A stretch of DNA of 64,000 bases from Reticulitermes lucifugus (Eukaryota; Arthropoda; Insecta; Blattodea; Rhinotermitidae): contig JAKCWW010000105.1 of assembly GCA_026260175.1 (NCBI GenBank), forward strand, positions 78,857 to 142,856, given 5' to 3'. Positions 22,623 through 35,077 of this stretch are shown piece by piece (the stretch's first letter is position 1; each line of letters begins with the position of its first letter). The notes beneath the pieces were generated by a model. It saw only the letters and a list, made by a program, of their open reading frames with translations, had not been told where the DNA came from and did no database searches. A program made the position numbers and the translations under genes.

Positions 22623-24234
22623 TACTCTATTAATATCTATAAATAACGCCACTAACACATTGATTGTTATCTGTACTGTGTCTTCTATGTTATATGTTGA
22701 TAGTGGTAGCTATGTAATTAGCGTGACACAGTCAGTGATAAAAATCTATAATCATCAGGACAAGTGCATAGATACACATATGGTTTGTTGTCAGTATCAT
22801 TCATAAACTGGTGAGAATATGTGAGTATCATGATCTAGACATTGATAAGGTTCAACAGCTACTTTGCTCGTACGTATGGTAGTGCTCCTTTATTACCACA
22901 CATTATTCTTTAATAAGGATGCACACACCTAGGCCTTTCTTGTCGTGTCAACAACCATCCGTTGACAACCCTGCTGTCGTTGAACTGACATTCCGTGACG
23001 TCTGAAATTGGCAGTCTCCAATTATGTGTCAAGCAAGGCCAGAGGGCTTCACTCTATATACGATTCTATATTTTGTCATGTATTTCACATAAAAATCCCC
23101 TCTCTGTTATAAATTACAATTCATCCGTGTCGGATGAGATTTCAGTTAATTGGGTTAGCCAGTGAAGAAAGGAAAAGCATTTTCTATGCATTTCCCATTT
23201 GACTTGCGACCTTTCTGGTGCTACCGAATCAATTCTTTCGTCAAAAGACGTGGGAGGACTGCTGTCTAATCGGGCAAATGACGGTGCAGAAACCAACACT
23301 TTTAATTGGATGTTTCAATACTAGACGAAACCAATGTGAGGTACTATCATTATTATAGTCACGACACAGACTGTTCCTTGAACGTACAAAAAAATAATGT
23401 ATAAATTGTTGTATGAGAGAATTCAAAATTCCCGATTATCAATGCGTTCTTCTTTTTCTCCTTATTTTGTTATATGTTCCACGCTTGTCACGTGTTATGT
23501 CGGGCGGACATTGATATGGAATGGTCGCTCTCACACCTGCTTCCACTTTATAATAAGCTCAATATATTCTCTAGGTCAAAGCTAATTTCGTATCCATACG
23601 TTCGTTAAAAAAAACATGATGATCTTACAGAAGCACCCTAATGTTTAATAATTTTTCTGTCAATCAAACGACTTATCTGCCTTCTAGAAAGAAATCCGTA
23701 CCAGATGTTCTTGTGTATGTCAGTCTGCTTGTGAATTCTTAGACCTAATCTGGAGGAGGTAAGTAGGAATTTCATTATATCACGTTACGAAGAATGTTAT
23801 ATTTAGACTGGTCACCTGTTTTTAATGTGTTATTAAAGTTGAAAAGGCTATGATTGGTTAAGCATGTAGCACCGATGGGGGAGGTAAGAAAGGCTTCAAA
23901 CTTTGGTGATACAGCCCCTTCCAAAGCCGTAAATGGAAACCAAAGGGGTCTTGACGTACAAAACCAAAACGAGCCTTAAAGATACGGATTTTAAGGATGT
24001 ACAGTGTCTTGTTGGTTGGTTAGGAGACGAACTGCTTCTCATAACACACCAGTTTTAAAGTCAGGAAGCCAAAAGAAAATTCGGATATTTGCGAAATAAG
24101 CGTATTGAACACATCTTGGAACGTATGGTCCCCTAGAAATGTATGATTACTATTAGAATTTATTCCATTCTGGGTATAAGCACGAACTGTAATAATGAAT
24201 GAGATAGTAAGGGCATGATTGTTAGAATAATTGA
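22623..24234. other. no gene; one segment related to the 36-bp minisatellite
   Basis: GCATGTAGCACCGATGGGGG at 23862-23881, continuing AGGTAAGAA, matches the end of the 3194-3301 repeat unit at about 24 of 29 positions, as a single copy. Nothing else is recognised. Confidence 0.45.
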
Positions 24235-24710
24235 AGTTTGAAAATGCTGTGGAATGGGAATGAACGTGGAAAAAACTAAGGCAATGAGAATCTCAAGGTA
24301 ACCATCCCCAGTACAGATTATGATAGATCAAAACAACTGAAGAATGTGGAATATTTCAACTATTTGGGTAGCATGATAACAAACGATGCAAGATGTACAC
24401 GTGAAATTAAATCCAGGATTGCCATGGCAAAAGCAGCTTTCAATAAGAAGACTCTTTTCACGAGCAGATTGGACTTAAATTTAAGGAAGAAACTAGTAAA
24501 GTGCTACATATGAAGCATAGCCTTCTAAAACACATTACTGAAGGAAAGTTAGAAGGACGGATATACGTGATGGGAAGACGAAGAGGAAGACGTAAGCAGC
24601 TACTGGATAACCTTAAGGACGTGAGAGAGTACTGAAAATTGAAAGAGGAAACACTGGAGGCACTCTTTGGAAGAGGCTATGGGCCTGTCGTAAGAGAGAC
24701 TACGAAATAA
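24235..24710 (+). pseudogene. LINE reverse-transcriptase C terminus, internally deleted
   Basis: The first part reads GMNVEKTKAMRISR, then after a frameshift VEYFNYLGSMITNDARCTRE and IKSRIAMAKAAFNKK. This is the post-catalytic region (thumb and connection) of insect LINE reverse transcriptases. It breaks off at KLVKCYI. The next part, in another frame, begins KHSLLKHITEGKLEGRIYV and ends FGRGYGPVVRETTK before a stop, the family's C terminus. The stretch that normally joins them (the ALYGAETWT and RR-x-W blocks) is missing. One TGA interrupts the second part. It is dead by deletion, frameshift and stop. Confidence 0.85.
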
Positions 24711-25666
24711 TTAATGTAGTGTAAATACAGTGTCGTACAGCCAAATATGGTTACTTTTAAACTGCAATTGAAAGTTTTGGCAGGACTATATAATATGGCG
24801 GATATAAATAGCATGGACAATCATTTATTTACTTAGAAGTAGGAGCGTGATCATAATGCTATGACACGTTTACTCTGGTCGCTCAAATAATAAAATACAC
24901 TAAAGAGAAACAAAGATGTGTTAGGATCTTGTGATTAGAGGCTGGAAAATATTGAAATTACGGGACAGTGATAGTTCACGTGTATAAATCAGGGGATAGT
25001 TTGCGAGTAGGTGTAAATACTAAAAGGAGAGCGACGAATTGTTGGCGATACGCGTAGGCGTTCTGGGCGATCATCGATTGTAGCCTAAACTTAAGGATCA
25101 TATCGATCAACACGTCCCGGCAGCCGAACTGTCAGTACTGATAACATAACAGCTGAAATGAGAATAATGCGCGGCGAGAAACGTTGGATTGAAACCTTGC
25201 AGGAAACCTTTTATTATGGTGGATTCAGGAAACATTTGGCCCGTTGGAATAAATGCAGTGGGAAGCAGCGAAATTACGTAGAAAAATGATATAAATTTGT
25301 GCATGTCTATATCTGCCGTGTGATTGTTTTGTCAAAATTTATAATAAAAGCGTATTTAATTTCCGGGGAACCTTCGTGTATTTATTTAGGTACAGGACGT
25401 TTGTTAAACAGCGAAGCGTAAGCAGCCAAGTTTTTGTGTGAGACTTTAAAAAAGTAAGAAGGCAAATGTAATTATTTAGTTATTGTGTTTGCAAAGGAAA
25501 TGTGCGCTTATATGCTATTAAGTTGGTCCTTCAACATTTGCTGGCTACTGTTTGTTTGTATAGACACAAGAGACCAGTACGTTCTTGATACATTTCAGGA
25601 ATATGTGTTTGAAATCCTGCGTCGTGTATGTTTTGCTGGGAAAAATACTGAAAGAGATATTTAACG
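24711..25666. other. no recognisable feature
   Basis: No supported gene. TTTATT at about 25380 would be an AATAAA poly(A) signal if the minus-strand frame at 25667 were a terminal exon. Confidence 0.4.
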
Positions 25667-25993
25667 TTATCTGAGTTCGCCGTTGTTTATCTTCAAGTCT
25701 GTGTTGTCGTTGTTGGATGTTGTTTGCTCGTTACTAGACCGTATAACACTTTTGTTTATAAAATATACGACTGCAGGCCACCTTTGTTTCTGGCGTATTC
25801 TCAGATCTATTGTGTGGACGGCTGAGTAGACATTTTGCACAAGTGCTTTCATCTCACGAAATAAGAAGCGGATGACACCGCCATTTCCACGTATCTGCTC
25901 TTTCCATTCACTTCCGAAGTACGTTTGCATTACGTCGTTACGAAAATCGTAATTTCGAAGATCACTCAAGTACCGTGTATTTAAATACCAGTA
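25667..25993 (-). CDS. candidate terminal exon, unknown protein
   Basis: An open frame of about 108 codons with no ATG at its upstream end, closing with TAA. Composition is mixed and protein-like (DFRNDVMQTYFGSEWKEQIR ... FLFREMKALVQNVYSAVHTI), and the third-position GC appears above the surrounding DNA. I recognise no family. The upstream edge has no clear pyrimidine-rich acceptor; CAG| at about 26005 is out of range of the open frame. It could equally be a chance frame or an old element fragment. Confidence 0.2.
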   Translation of the reverse strand, partial: YWYLNTRYLSDLRNYDFRNDVMQTYFGSEWKEQIRGNGGVIRFLFREMKALVQNVYSAVHTIDLRIRQKQRWPAVVYFINKSVIRSSNEQTTSNNDNTDLKINNGELR

Positions 25994-27360
25994 TTATTAA
26001 GTACTGACGTAGGTTTATTGATTGGGCCTTTCTTGATTACATTACGACGCCCTATCAGCTGCGTAGGTTGTATAGCATTAAATGACATGTGAATGTGAAT
26101 TGGAGAGCATGTAGAATGAAGAGGTACACTACATCTAATATTGATGGGGTGATCAATTATGGGCAGTGAGATTAATGGGCCATTTAACTCACACAGAGAA
26201 CTGAGAAAGAGGTCTACATACAATATTAAGTCGGAAGTCCTGAAGGAAGGAGACATGGGCTTATCTTGAAGCATATTATCACCTAATATAGTATTTTATA
26301 TATAATCTGAAATATGTAGGTTTTGTCGCATGTTTATTTTATCCTGTTGTTTACAAGTTATTCCTCTTGCCCGTACCGTCTGGATTTACTACATTTCAGA
26401 AATATAAAAATTTACTTTCGTGATAAGCCTGTTAATTTGAACTCATCTAAGCTGTATGTTGGGCACGCAACAATTTCGTAGTATCCCAGCTCTAAGCAAC
26501 ATGTAAAGGATGCGAGTATAACGTGTCACATTACGCGTCTCAATGAATAACTGTATGTTCAGCTGACGGGGCAGTAGATTAACCACTTTGTTTCTCATAT
26601 ATGTTACACGACACTGTTTAGTGGTGTGAGGCACAATGAAAATATGGTTTGCAGTGTAGGTCTTCGAGGCAGGGGATTGTAATTTGAACCATGTGGGCAT
26701 AGTTAATCTGAACGTTATATACCGTATGCAAATGAACACTAGATGTCTTTATTCCCTCCGTTACAGCTGTGAAGCAGCAGCTGACTATGAAATCGACTGC
26801 AAAGCAATTCTCCACACTGTTCATACATTACGGTCTGTATTTCAGGGCCAGTTTGCACGTGTTAATTTAATAAATACTGAGTGTTAGTAGCGTTTTAGAA
26901 AATGATTGTTTTTTGTTATGCAGTCGTTGTGACAACTTGTAGGTTCGAAAATTGAGTCATCGTTCTACTTTTATTATCGACTGGAAGCTCTCCCCTTATG
27001 CCACATGTTATGAGTTTGTATTCCATTCCTCATGCTTATACGAGCTGTCACCATGAAGCGCTGTTCATGTGAATCGTTGTTTAGATATAAAGGTCTTTTT
27101 GTTAGAGCAAGCACCTGCTTCTCTAAGGTAATTTGTTATTCTAATTTCGACATCTTGCTTACACTTAACCTACAAGTTTAATTACGCTTATGTCTGACAT
27201 CAGAGCTTATTCTAGATGTAGAAATTTTACTGATAAGACAAATGTTAGTACAGGTGGAAGAAATTAGGTCCGCCGTATTATGCAGTAACAAATGTCCATA
27301 ACTTTAACTTCCTTGCATATCACCAGGAAATTGTCCACAGAAATCTGATTAATACTGATA
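25994..27360. other. no recognisable feature
   Basis: Several frames of 60-100 codons without motifs. Confidence 0.45.
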
Positions 27361-27470
27361 GCGACTTTACTAGCTGAATGATCAGTTTTCGATTCCCGGC
27401 ATGGGCATGGATTTTGCCTTGACCACCGCCTCCACATCGGCTGTAGGATTCGTGAGGCCCGTTTGGCACA
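27361..27470 (+). mobile_element. possible SINE head fragment
   Basis: CAGTTTTCGATTCCCGG at 27383-27399 resembles a box B preceded by a tRNA-like stretch (ACTTTACTAGCTGAATGATC). No clear box A or tail is present, so this is a weak call. Confidence 0.35.
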
Positions 27471-30400
27471 TTGGTGTAACAAGCATTTTATATTTGTTTA
27501 CTTACGTCGGTGAAAGAATTCTGTACGTGTGTGGAGCAATAAAATGTATACAACGTTCTTTCCAGCCGGTACGCACACAGCTAAGTAATTTTTGCGTACT
27601 GGAAATGTTTCCAAAATATGCGCCTGTTCCGGTACATTGTATGTTTCGGCCTTCGAAAACTACTTTCAAAAATAAGGGAATTGGAAGTTTATTATTCCGT
27701 AAATTTCACAACTCTGCTGTTTTCGTGTGCTTTTTCTAACGTACCGACAAACAGGTATTTAGATAAAAAATGCTGCATGCACAGAAACGTTTGTAAATGT
27801 GTTCGTTCCAAAAATTAGCCGCCCATTTATTTAGTCTAGTAATAAAATGGAAGCGGTTTAACAGTTTTAAGATATCTGCTGTAACTTCAGATATGTGGTT
27901 TAGAGAAGTAGTTCATATGTTTGGGTACTGGCCAATTACTAAATACTTATCTTGCACCCAGTCAAATGTTTGGGGGTGAAAGGGTCTGAAGTTTTGTCAT
28001 CAATACTTACTTTATCACCCCAGGCTTGTATATACAAGTATTCTGATATGCAGATACTGTACTTGAATGATATCTTTTAATTTAAATTAGAGGACATTTA
28101 GCTTTTAAATAAAGTCTAATACATGCCATTTATTTCGTATCCTCCATCTTTATGATCTTCGAATAAACTCTTTTCGGACAGAAGGGAAAAGCGGAAGGTA
28201 TTTTACATGAGTAAGCCTGCTGAAATGCAGAGCCTTTCACCATTAAATCAATTAATTATTACATAATTGCTCTGCAGGTGACGCAGGTTCAAGCATTTAG
28301 ACACACCTGCCCATAAAGATAACTACGGCGTGAGAGTGACATAATACACACGTGTAGCCAGATGAACAGAAGTACGTAATCAAATTCGTCTCCTATCTTT
28401 AGGCCTCAGTTACAAAAGTTTCAGGATATAATTCGTTGTTAAAAAGCGAACATTGGTAGTACTTCTGTTACATAACCTGGATAACCTATTATATTTAGGA
28501 GTTCTTAGGAAAGTAGAAATTATTTATATGGAAGTCACTTCCCTCTATCCATCTGCCCGTCTGTTTGCCTACCTTGACTTAGTACCGCCCTATATTTTTT
28601 AATTCGATGTTAAGTGTCATTCACTGGAAGCTGATCAGACAATTCCGATTTTCAGAGATACTCGTATTACGATATAAAAAGCTTAATTTACATATAGTAA
28701 TAAATTGACCTTACCATATACAATAACCCCTCGCCCAACGCGGCTTTACCCCAGCATGGTTCTGACTGTACACGGTTGGAAGTAATACAGTGTATGGGAA
28801 AAATCGCCAAACGCTGAGTTATTCAAGTGCACGCGGATAAACGCGGGTGGTTACGCAGTTAACCACAGCAGAATCTGGCTTGTTCCGCTACTCAAGCGCT
28901 GTGTGAATGTTAAATGTCCACAAACGTATTATTTTCAGCAATGGGGTGGGGGTTTACAAGCGTCAGCTTTCACGTAACACTATTTTTCTCATAATTTTGC
29001 GCAACTTGGGTACGCCAAACAGGCCGTGATCAGGTCACCTAACCCCGCGTAGGACGAGGGATCACTACACCCCTATAACTTCTCGCAGATTTCGCTGACA
29101 TTCATATATAGCCCAAGGCTTGGCTTAGTTATCGTGAAATTACGATGTTGAGCCTTACTGATAGATAATAAAGCCTAGTTTACGTAAGGCGGGAAATATA
29201 ATTTCCGACATCGCTCTTAAATAATTTCATAGACTTCTTCGTATTCGACATATAATGCTTCAAATAAAAGTTATCGGCAATGTGCTTGTCAGCCATCTTA
29301 CTCCACAGTGTAGCGTGGTTTGCCTTAGAGGATAATATACTTTTCCTCGTAGCTCAAAAACGGTGCACAAATTTTGCTTAAATTCGAAATGAAGCACTGA
29401 CTTGCTATTCATTAGAACGTCTTGGAAGTAAGCTTAAGGATATTCAAGGACTGCTGCTGGTGGGTTTTGCCTGTTGAATTGCACAACCTAGACACTTTTA
29501 AGTCTTATTATAATAGAACGTAAATTTTAGTATTCATTGAGACGGGATTAGAGAACTTCACTTTGTAATTAGAACGACATCATTCCCCGTTACTTCCGTG
29601 TGCACTGTTTTTACGAAATAGCGACACCTGTAAATGACCTAAACTGATTTGTATGAGAAACTACAAGCACTGTAGCTGGCTACTCTAAAATTTGTGGCTG
29701 AATGAGAGCTACATTTAAGAACCTTCTGATTCCCGTGAGGTTAATCTCATTCATTTATTCACTTCTGCAGGCAGGGCGAGGCTCTGATAGTTCACACCCA
29801 CACACAGGACACAACTAATGGTATATCTTAAATCTGTATTCAAAACAAATCTGATATTACAGTAGGACATTCATGGCTTGTACTTTGTACTGCTCATCTA
29901 AGACATACAACATCCATTTCTTAGCATACAGATTTCAATATGCTTTACACAATACGGTCACAAATCCCATACAAACAATTTTACTTTTGTTTAAGATTCA
30001 GTAAATGTTTACTTAATATTCCCTTCTAACGACCATAAAGCTTATTCACGCTTTCTAGACCATTTATCAATGCAGCCGGAAAGATCAACATGGCGCGTAC
30101 TGTGCTCTGAAGCCATTAAGATTGAGACGAAACAAATACTTATGTGCATATGCATGTGTTTTTTTTCACTGCACACCTTGTGGGAAGAGGGTGAGAATCC
30201 GTTGGTAATCCGATTTGGAGACGTCACAAGCACGACCCGAGTGTGAAGGGTACGACAGAAATGAGAAACTGTTCTGTCATAAATATGGCTATACAGTTTG
30301 TACAGAACGTGATTCAAAAGCAGGTCTGCAAGAAATTAATATTAAACGTTCCTTTACGGCTGTGGCGTGGGAAGGGTCCATATTGTCAGTTCAGCTATTT

Positions 30401-32477
30401 GAATGTTTGTGGGACAGCCACATAAATCTCTTCTTTGTCTCTGTGGCTCGTTTTTCCATATTAGTTAATTTAACGACGACTCTAAATTTGCATAAGTCAT
30501 ACAGCATTGAAAGGGGGAGAAGTTCCGAGGTATGGAGAGAGAATAAATTGTAATTTTTGTACGCACTATCCAACAGACGTTGTCGCGGCACTCAAGATGA
30601 CAACTAAAAACCACAGACAGGATAACGAGAATATTATCCGATAATGGACATCGGGATCTCAGATATGAAACAGAAGTGGCAGTTACTGCAGTGTGCCGCT
30701 TGTTACAGTAACGTATGTCAGGCAAGTTGTGCTCTGTGCTCATGTGCCACGCCAAAAGTATGGAAGAGTGCGGGTGAAGTTTCACACATTCCTAACCTCG
30801 ACACTAGATAGATGGAACTGCTCGAATTATTAAATTTACAGTTTATCTTAGAGACAAAACAGATTGATATGGAGACCAGATCGGTCTACCGGTATATCAT
30901 TTTTTACGAGATAAAAATAAGGTATAATTTTCTTTACAAAAGGCGGATGAATATGTTGGCCAACTCGGCTCATAACATGTCTCTCTGTTGCATCGTGTGG
31001 GTGCGCCAGCCTGCCTCGCGAGTGCGGGCTGGACAACAAGAAGTGTCCGTTCACACGCAAAGTTAGATCGCCATATTGTCCAGCCTGCACGTCCGGTCAC
31101 TTCATCCCCATTAATTTGTTCGATGTAAAACTGTTCTTATGACGCATACTTTGAACTGCCAGTGGCATCGTATTCCAACATTTCTAATTCCGCGGAGCAG
31201 AGTTCTTCTTGTGAAGACACCAGCCGCTCAGCAACGCAACAGATTTGCCGCCTCTTAAAATGGAATCCGAAGAGTTATTACCGGCTCCACAAAAGCCCGC
31301 CACTTATTCTTATGTTTACATAGATAAATCCATTCCACAGACTAACACCTTATTTCACACCCATACAAAACTGCAGGTACAATTATAATTTTGTAAGTGT
31401 ACTTTAACATTTACACCTTTGCACAGGAAACAGGGAAGCAAATGATCCTGAACAGAATGGCGGTTAATATTACACGATGATGTAGCTTCTTCGTGAATAC
31501 AGTTTTGATATTCCAGGAGTCTTTTATTTGTGTGTCGTGTATTGAATATCAGTGGCTTGCTGCTGTCGCACAATAGCTACACCTTTTGTCCGAAGTTTGG
31601 CAGTCTCAGTCATGCCCCGAATGTCATGAAATTTAACGGCTAACACCAAGGTGCTTCGAAGGAGTCATGCCCATACTGCATACACGATGCAAGGGCAGCG
31701 TATGTGCTACATTCAGGAGATTCGACGTTCGAAGTGTTGCCATCCTGGTTTTATATGTAATTTCTACTATCCATTCATGATTTCTGACAACAGGTCACTG
31801 CAGATTATCCTCGCGAGCCTCCTAACCCTTTAAATTAGAATCGTGTCTCTTTTATATAAGGACTCAGTGCGTACCGCATAGTAAACACTCTTCACCTCGG
31901 TTATACAAAACCAAGCTGTTGATGTTGTATAAGGCACAAATCGATGTTTGTTCTGAGATCCGTACAAAACACATAAACGCAATGTGAGCACCATGTAGAA
32001 TTTTTGAATGTTAAACCTGGTGTTACGTAAAGTAACCGCTAGGCTTTAAAAGGTTCTGCTTTGCTACTTTTGTCAAGGGTATTTGCATTCAACAGCTGCC
32101 GCAGAGGGAGAAGAGAAGGAAACTTGTCCGTTTATCTAAACACAGAGCGCTGAAAGAATACAGAGTACGTGGGCGCATGTTTATACGAATTATGACTTAT
32201 ACCTCGGCACCAGATTTAGTTGATCGGTCTTTTTTACGAATCGTTGGCTCCCAAGAAAACAAGTTGTCGTTTCCACCACCTAGACAGGATGTGTACTAGA
32301 GACGATGTAAGGCGTACCTTCCCTTGCTGAAACTCGATTGTCTAGACTGAAACATTGATATGAAGATCTTACTGTGCCTGTGAATTATGTTAATATCAGT
32401 CCTAATATGGACACCCCATTGCAGTCTAATATACGTGTACAAAAACAAATTGCTATGCTTTATTAACATGGCTGCCT
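27471..32477. other. 5 kb with no recognisable feature
   Basis: The largest stretch without a repeat that I can name. It holds only short open frames (up to 112 codons, near 30215-30553) with no motif or splice context. It may be unique intronic or intergenic DNA. Confidence 0.45.
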
Positions 32478-32604
32478 ATGGGTGGTAAGTAAGCATGCTG
32501 AATGTTATTTTTTCCAACATGTCAATTCGTATGCAGTTGGAGCTTCGTCATACGAATTGACATGTTGGAACAAAGGAAATTGAGCTTGGTTATTTACCAC
32601 CCAT
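32478..32604. mobile_element. 127-bp near-palindrome (fold-back element)
   Basis: The inner arms are perfect 20-mers: CCAACATGTCAATTCGTATG (32514-32533) and its complement (32549-32568), around 15 bases. The outer arms ATGGGTGGTAAGTAA (32478-32492) and TTATTTACCACCCAT (32590-32604) pair with one mismatch, and the stretches between pair at about 14 of 21 positions. The sequence ATTTGACATGTTGGACCAAG at about 55057 resembles one arm, which suggests a family. Confidence 0.75.
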
Positions 32605-33750
32605 ATCATCATTGAATATCAAGATACTATTGCGTACTCCAATTTAACAAATTCTTACGATTTTATATTTATATTTTAACATGCCAAGATTTTAATATTC
32701 ATTAACAATACAACACCACTTCTTAAAAGTGAATTCTATTTATGTATGTAAGACAGAGGCCTTTTTCATTTTAATGTTACCTTCCTGTACATATTTTGTG
32801 TTAGTCTTGCCTGAAGATGACCCTAATATGGGCTGAAACATGTAGCGACTTCATGTAATTAATATAATTTTGCTTAACGAAAGTATTGTGTTAAGACTTT
32901 TTGCTATATAGTTAATTTTCCTCCATGCCTTACTTCTCTAAAACAAAGCTTTTTTTATGTGGGGAATACCAGGCCGTCGTCAGGGTTCGGCTTCCATCTC
33001 CAAGAAGCACGTCTGCTGTTGTCGTAGTGTTGGAAGGAAAATGCAAATTTCGTCCATTGGGTGTTTCTCAAAACGTGCGTTCTTTCACAGTAGAGGAGTT
33101 TTGTTAAGGCCAGAGTAGTCGCATACCTTGCGTGGAAGCATAAGCTGTAACAAAACTGTACTTGTATTCGGCTTTTGTGGGTTGTTACACTGAGTAGCAG
33201 GCAAGATAAAGGCGGCAGTTTCTCCGAAACGTCTGGAATCAAAAGCCCAGCTACTCAGCCTAACAATCCAACTTCAACGTTTTGGATACATCAAGTCTGA
33301 CAAAGCAGTGTCACTGAATGGAAAGAACTGAACTTGTAAAGAATATGGAATGGAGCGAAGTAAAGAAAGTCGTTTTTGGCTTTGTCAGTTTCTAATCAAA
33401 TTGAAGACTGTGTGTATGTGTGTGTGTGTAACATTTTAAACTTTAAACTTTAAACTTTCATCAGTGGTAGGAAGCGAAATAAGTAAGAGACTAATTTAAA
33501 ATTCCGGTAATAAAATCTGATGTTTCGTTGCGTGCGTGCGTGCTTTGCGACGTAACGGAGCGCGAGATAAAGTAAAGAATATTAATTAAGATATTAAAGA
33601 GGCACCCGTTTAATTATATTTTACTTGTCATTTATGTATATTAATGTTATCAAATATACGGGAGGAAGATTTTTTACGATGCGGACTTTGAAATAAGTAT
33701 TGTAATTGATACGGCATAGTTAAATATGTCGGCTTAATACAGATACTTAC
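32605..33750. repeat. diffuse repeat DNA with two GAAAC modules and short tandem runs
   Basis: CTGAAGATGACCC...GGGCTGAAAC (32811-32839) and GGCGGCAGTTTCTCCGAAAC (33211-33230) are instances of the hairpin module. A GT-rich run (33411-33429) is followed by three copies of a TTTAAAC-type heptamer (33436-33458). No gene is supported. Confidence 0.5.
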
Positions 33751-34068
33751 TCTACCGTCCCAGGAGTTAATCTCTCCCTGCAGCTGTCCCTGTTCTGGAT
33801 TCCGTATGTCGGTTTGTCTGTCTCTGATTTTTTTAATCCATCCGAGGGCGATCCACGTTGACGAGAAAGCAAATTCCTCTGTGACGAATGTAACGATTGA
33901 TTCTGCTTTGATGACAAACTTTGGCAAAGCTTCCAGACTTTTTCTTGTTATACTTTTCCCCTCATTCTTTATTAGTTTTTTAATAACATACCATTTCCAC
34001 TCTTCTCGGAAGTTGGTCCAACCAAGGCTTTTAATTTTAAAATTTACAAGTTCAGTTCGTATTCTTTC
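33751..34068 (-). CDS. candidate internal exon with GTAAGT donor, unknown protein
   Basis: 106 open codons on the minus strand, ending in ...INSWDGR immediately before GTAAGTAT, a near-perfect 5' splice site (ACTTAC at 33745-33750 on the plus strand). The reading includes GWTNFREEWKWYVIKKL, IVTFVTEEFAFSSTWIALGW and IRDRQTDIRNPEQGQLQGEI. It looks protein-like, with third-position GC close to 50 percent against roughly 37 percent around it. The frame stays open past the donor to 33628. The weak point is the acceptor: candidate AGs (for example TTAAAAG|CC near 34031) lack a pyrimidine tract. I recognise no family. Chance or an old transposon fragment are alternatives. Confidence 0.3.
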
Positions 34069-35054
34069 TTAATGGTCGTCAGTAGTATTTCTTTTTTATT
34101 ACAAAATTCCAAATGATTAATTAAACTTCTTTTTATAGGAGTCTACAAATACTGTAATTTTGTCACAGCAGCTTCTTCAATTATGTTTCTTATTACTCTT
34201 CCGTTTGGAGTGAACATTTATGGTGTCCATTTCATATGAAAACTGTTGTGATTGTGAACCGAATGTCTTCAGCGCCACCGAAACCGCTTGGAAATTTATA
34301 ACATATTCACATAAACTGAATAAATAACACAGAAAAACATAGAAAGTTGTAGAAAAGAGAATAAGAAGCAGAGCAATTCACTAAAAAAGATGAAACGTAC
34401 AGCAGAAGAACTCTTGGCTCGAATAAATGAATCCGGGAATAGCATCCATTACTTTGAAAAAGAAATGGTTTATTATAACATGAGTGCTGTGGAGTTTAGA
34501 GTAACTACGCCTTATTTATGAAAATTTGACACATGAATGCTTATAGGTTACATACAGAGAAATGCCAATAGAAAGAACGAAAGACACATAAATAACGGAA
34601 GAAAAGGATATGAAGAAGGAAGGAATGAAAGAAAGAAATGACAGAACTGTTTCCTATCGCAGGCACGAGAAAGATGTGATCTTAAATGAGAGAGGCTACC
34701 CGTTTTACGCATCCGTGGACCTAAGCAAAAGAAATATCGAATGAAAATCAACGTAAGTCTGTTCAGCGATAAAGTCTTGTGAATTTTATTCTGCGAATTT
34801 AAATAGCGTAGAGGATACGTATGTTTGGAGTGAGAGTGAATTTCATCCTGGAACATTAATTAAACCACTCCGAGAGGCTTATTTGTTTAGTTCTTTATGG
34901 TTTATTTACCGATACTGTCAGTAGCCCAGAAAGAATTTGGAAGGAAGCGATCATGTCCTGATGTGAAGTACAGCTCCGGCGTTTGCCTGGAAGGACTGCC
35001 CTGGGTTCGCTTTAATTACCTGTCGTCACTACCGCCAGGAAGCGTCGCGGTCCT
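34069..35054. other. no gene; purine-rich stretch
   Basis: 34557-34650 is strongly purine-rich on the plus strand (GAAAGAACGAAAGAC, GAAGGAAGGAATGAAAGAAA), a degenerate GAAA-type simple repeat. The minus-strand frame over it is low-complexity. Confidence 0.55.
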
Positions 35055-35077
35055 CCCCCCTCCCCCGCCCCAAACCC
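35055..35077 (-). other. G-quadruplex motif
   Basis: On the minus strand the sequence is GGG-TTT-GGGG-C-GGGGG-A-GGGGGG, four G runs of three or more with loops of 3, 1 and 1 bases. This satisfies the usual quadruplex rule and stands out in AT-rich surroundings. Confidence 0.8.
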
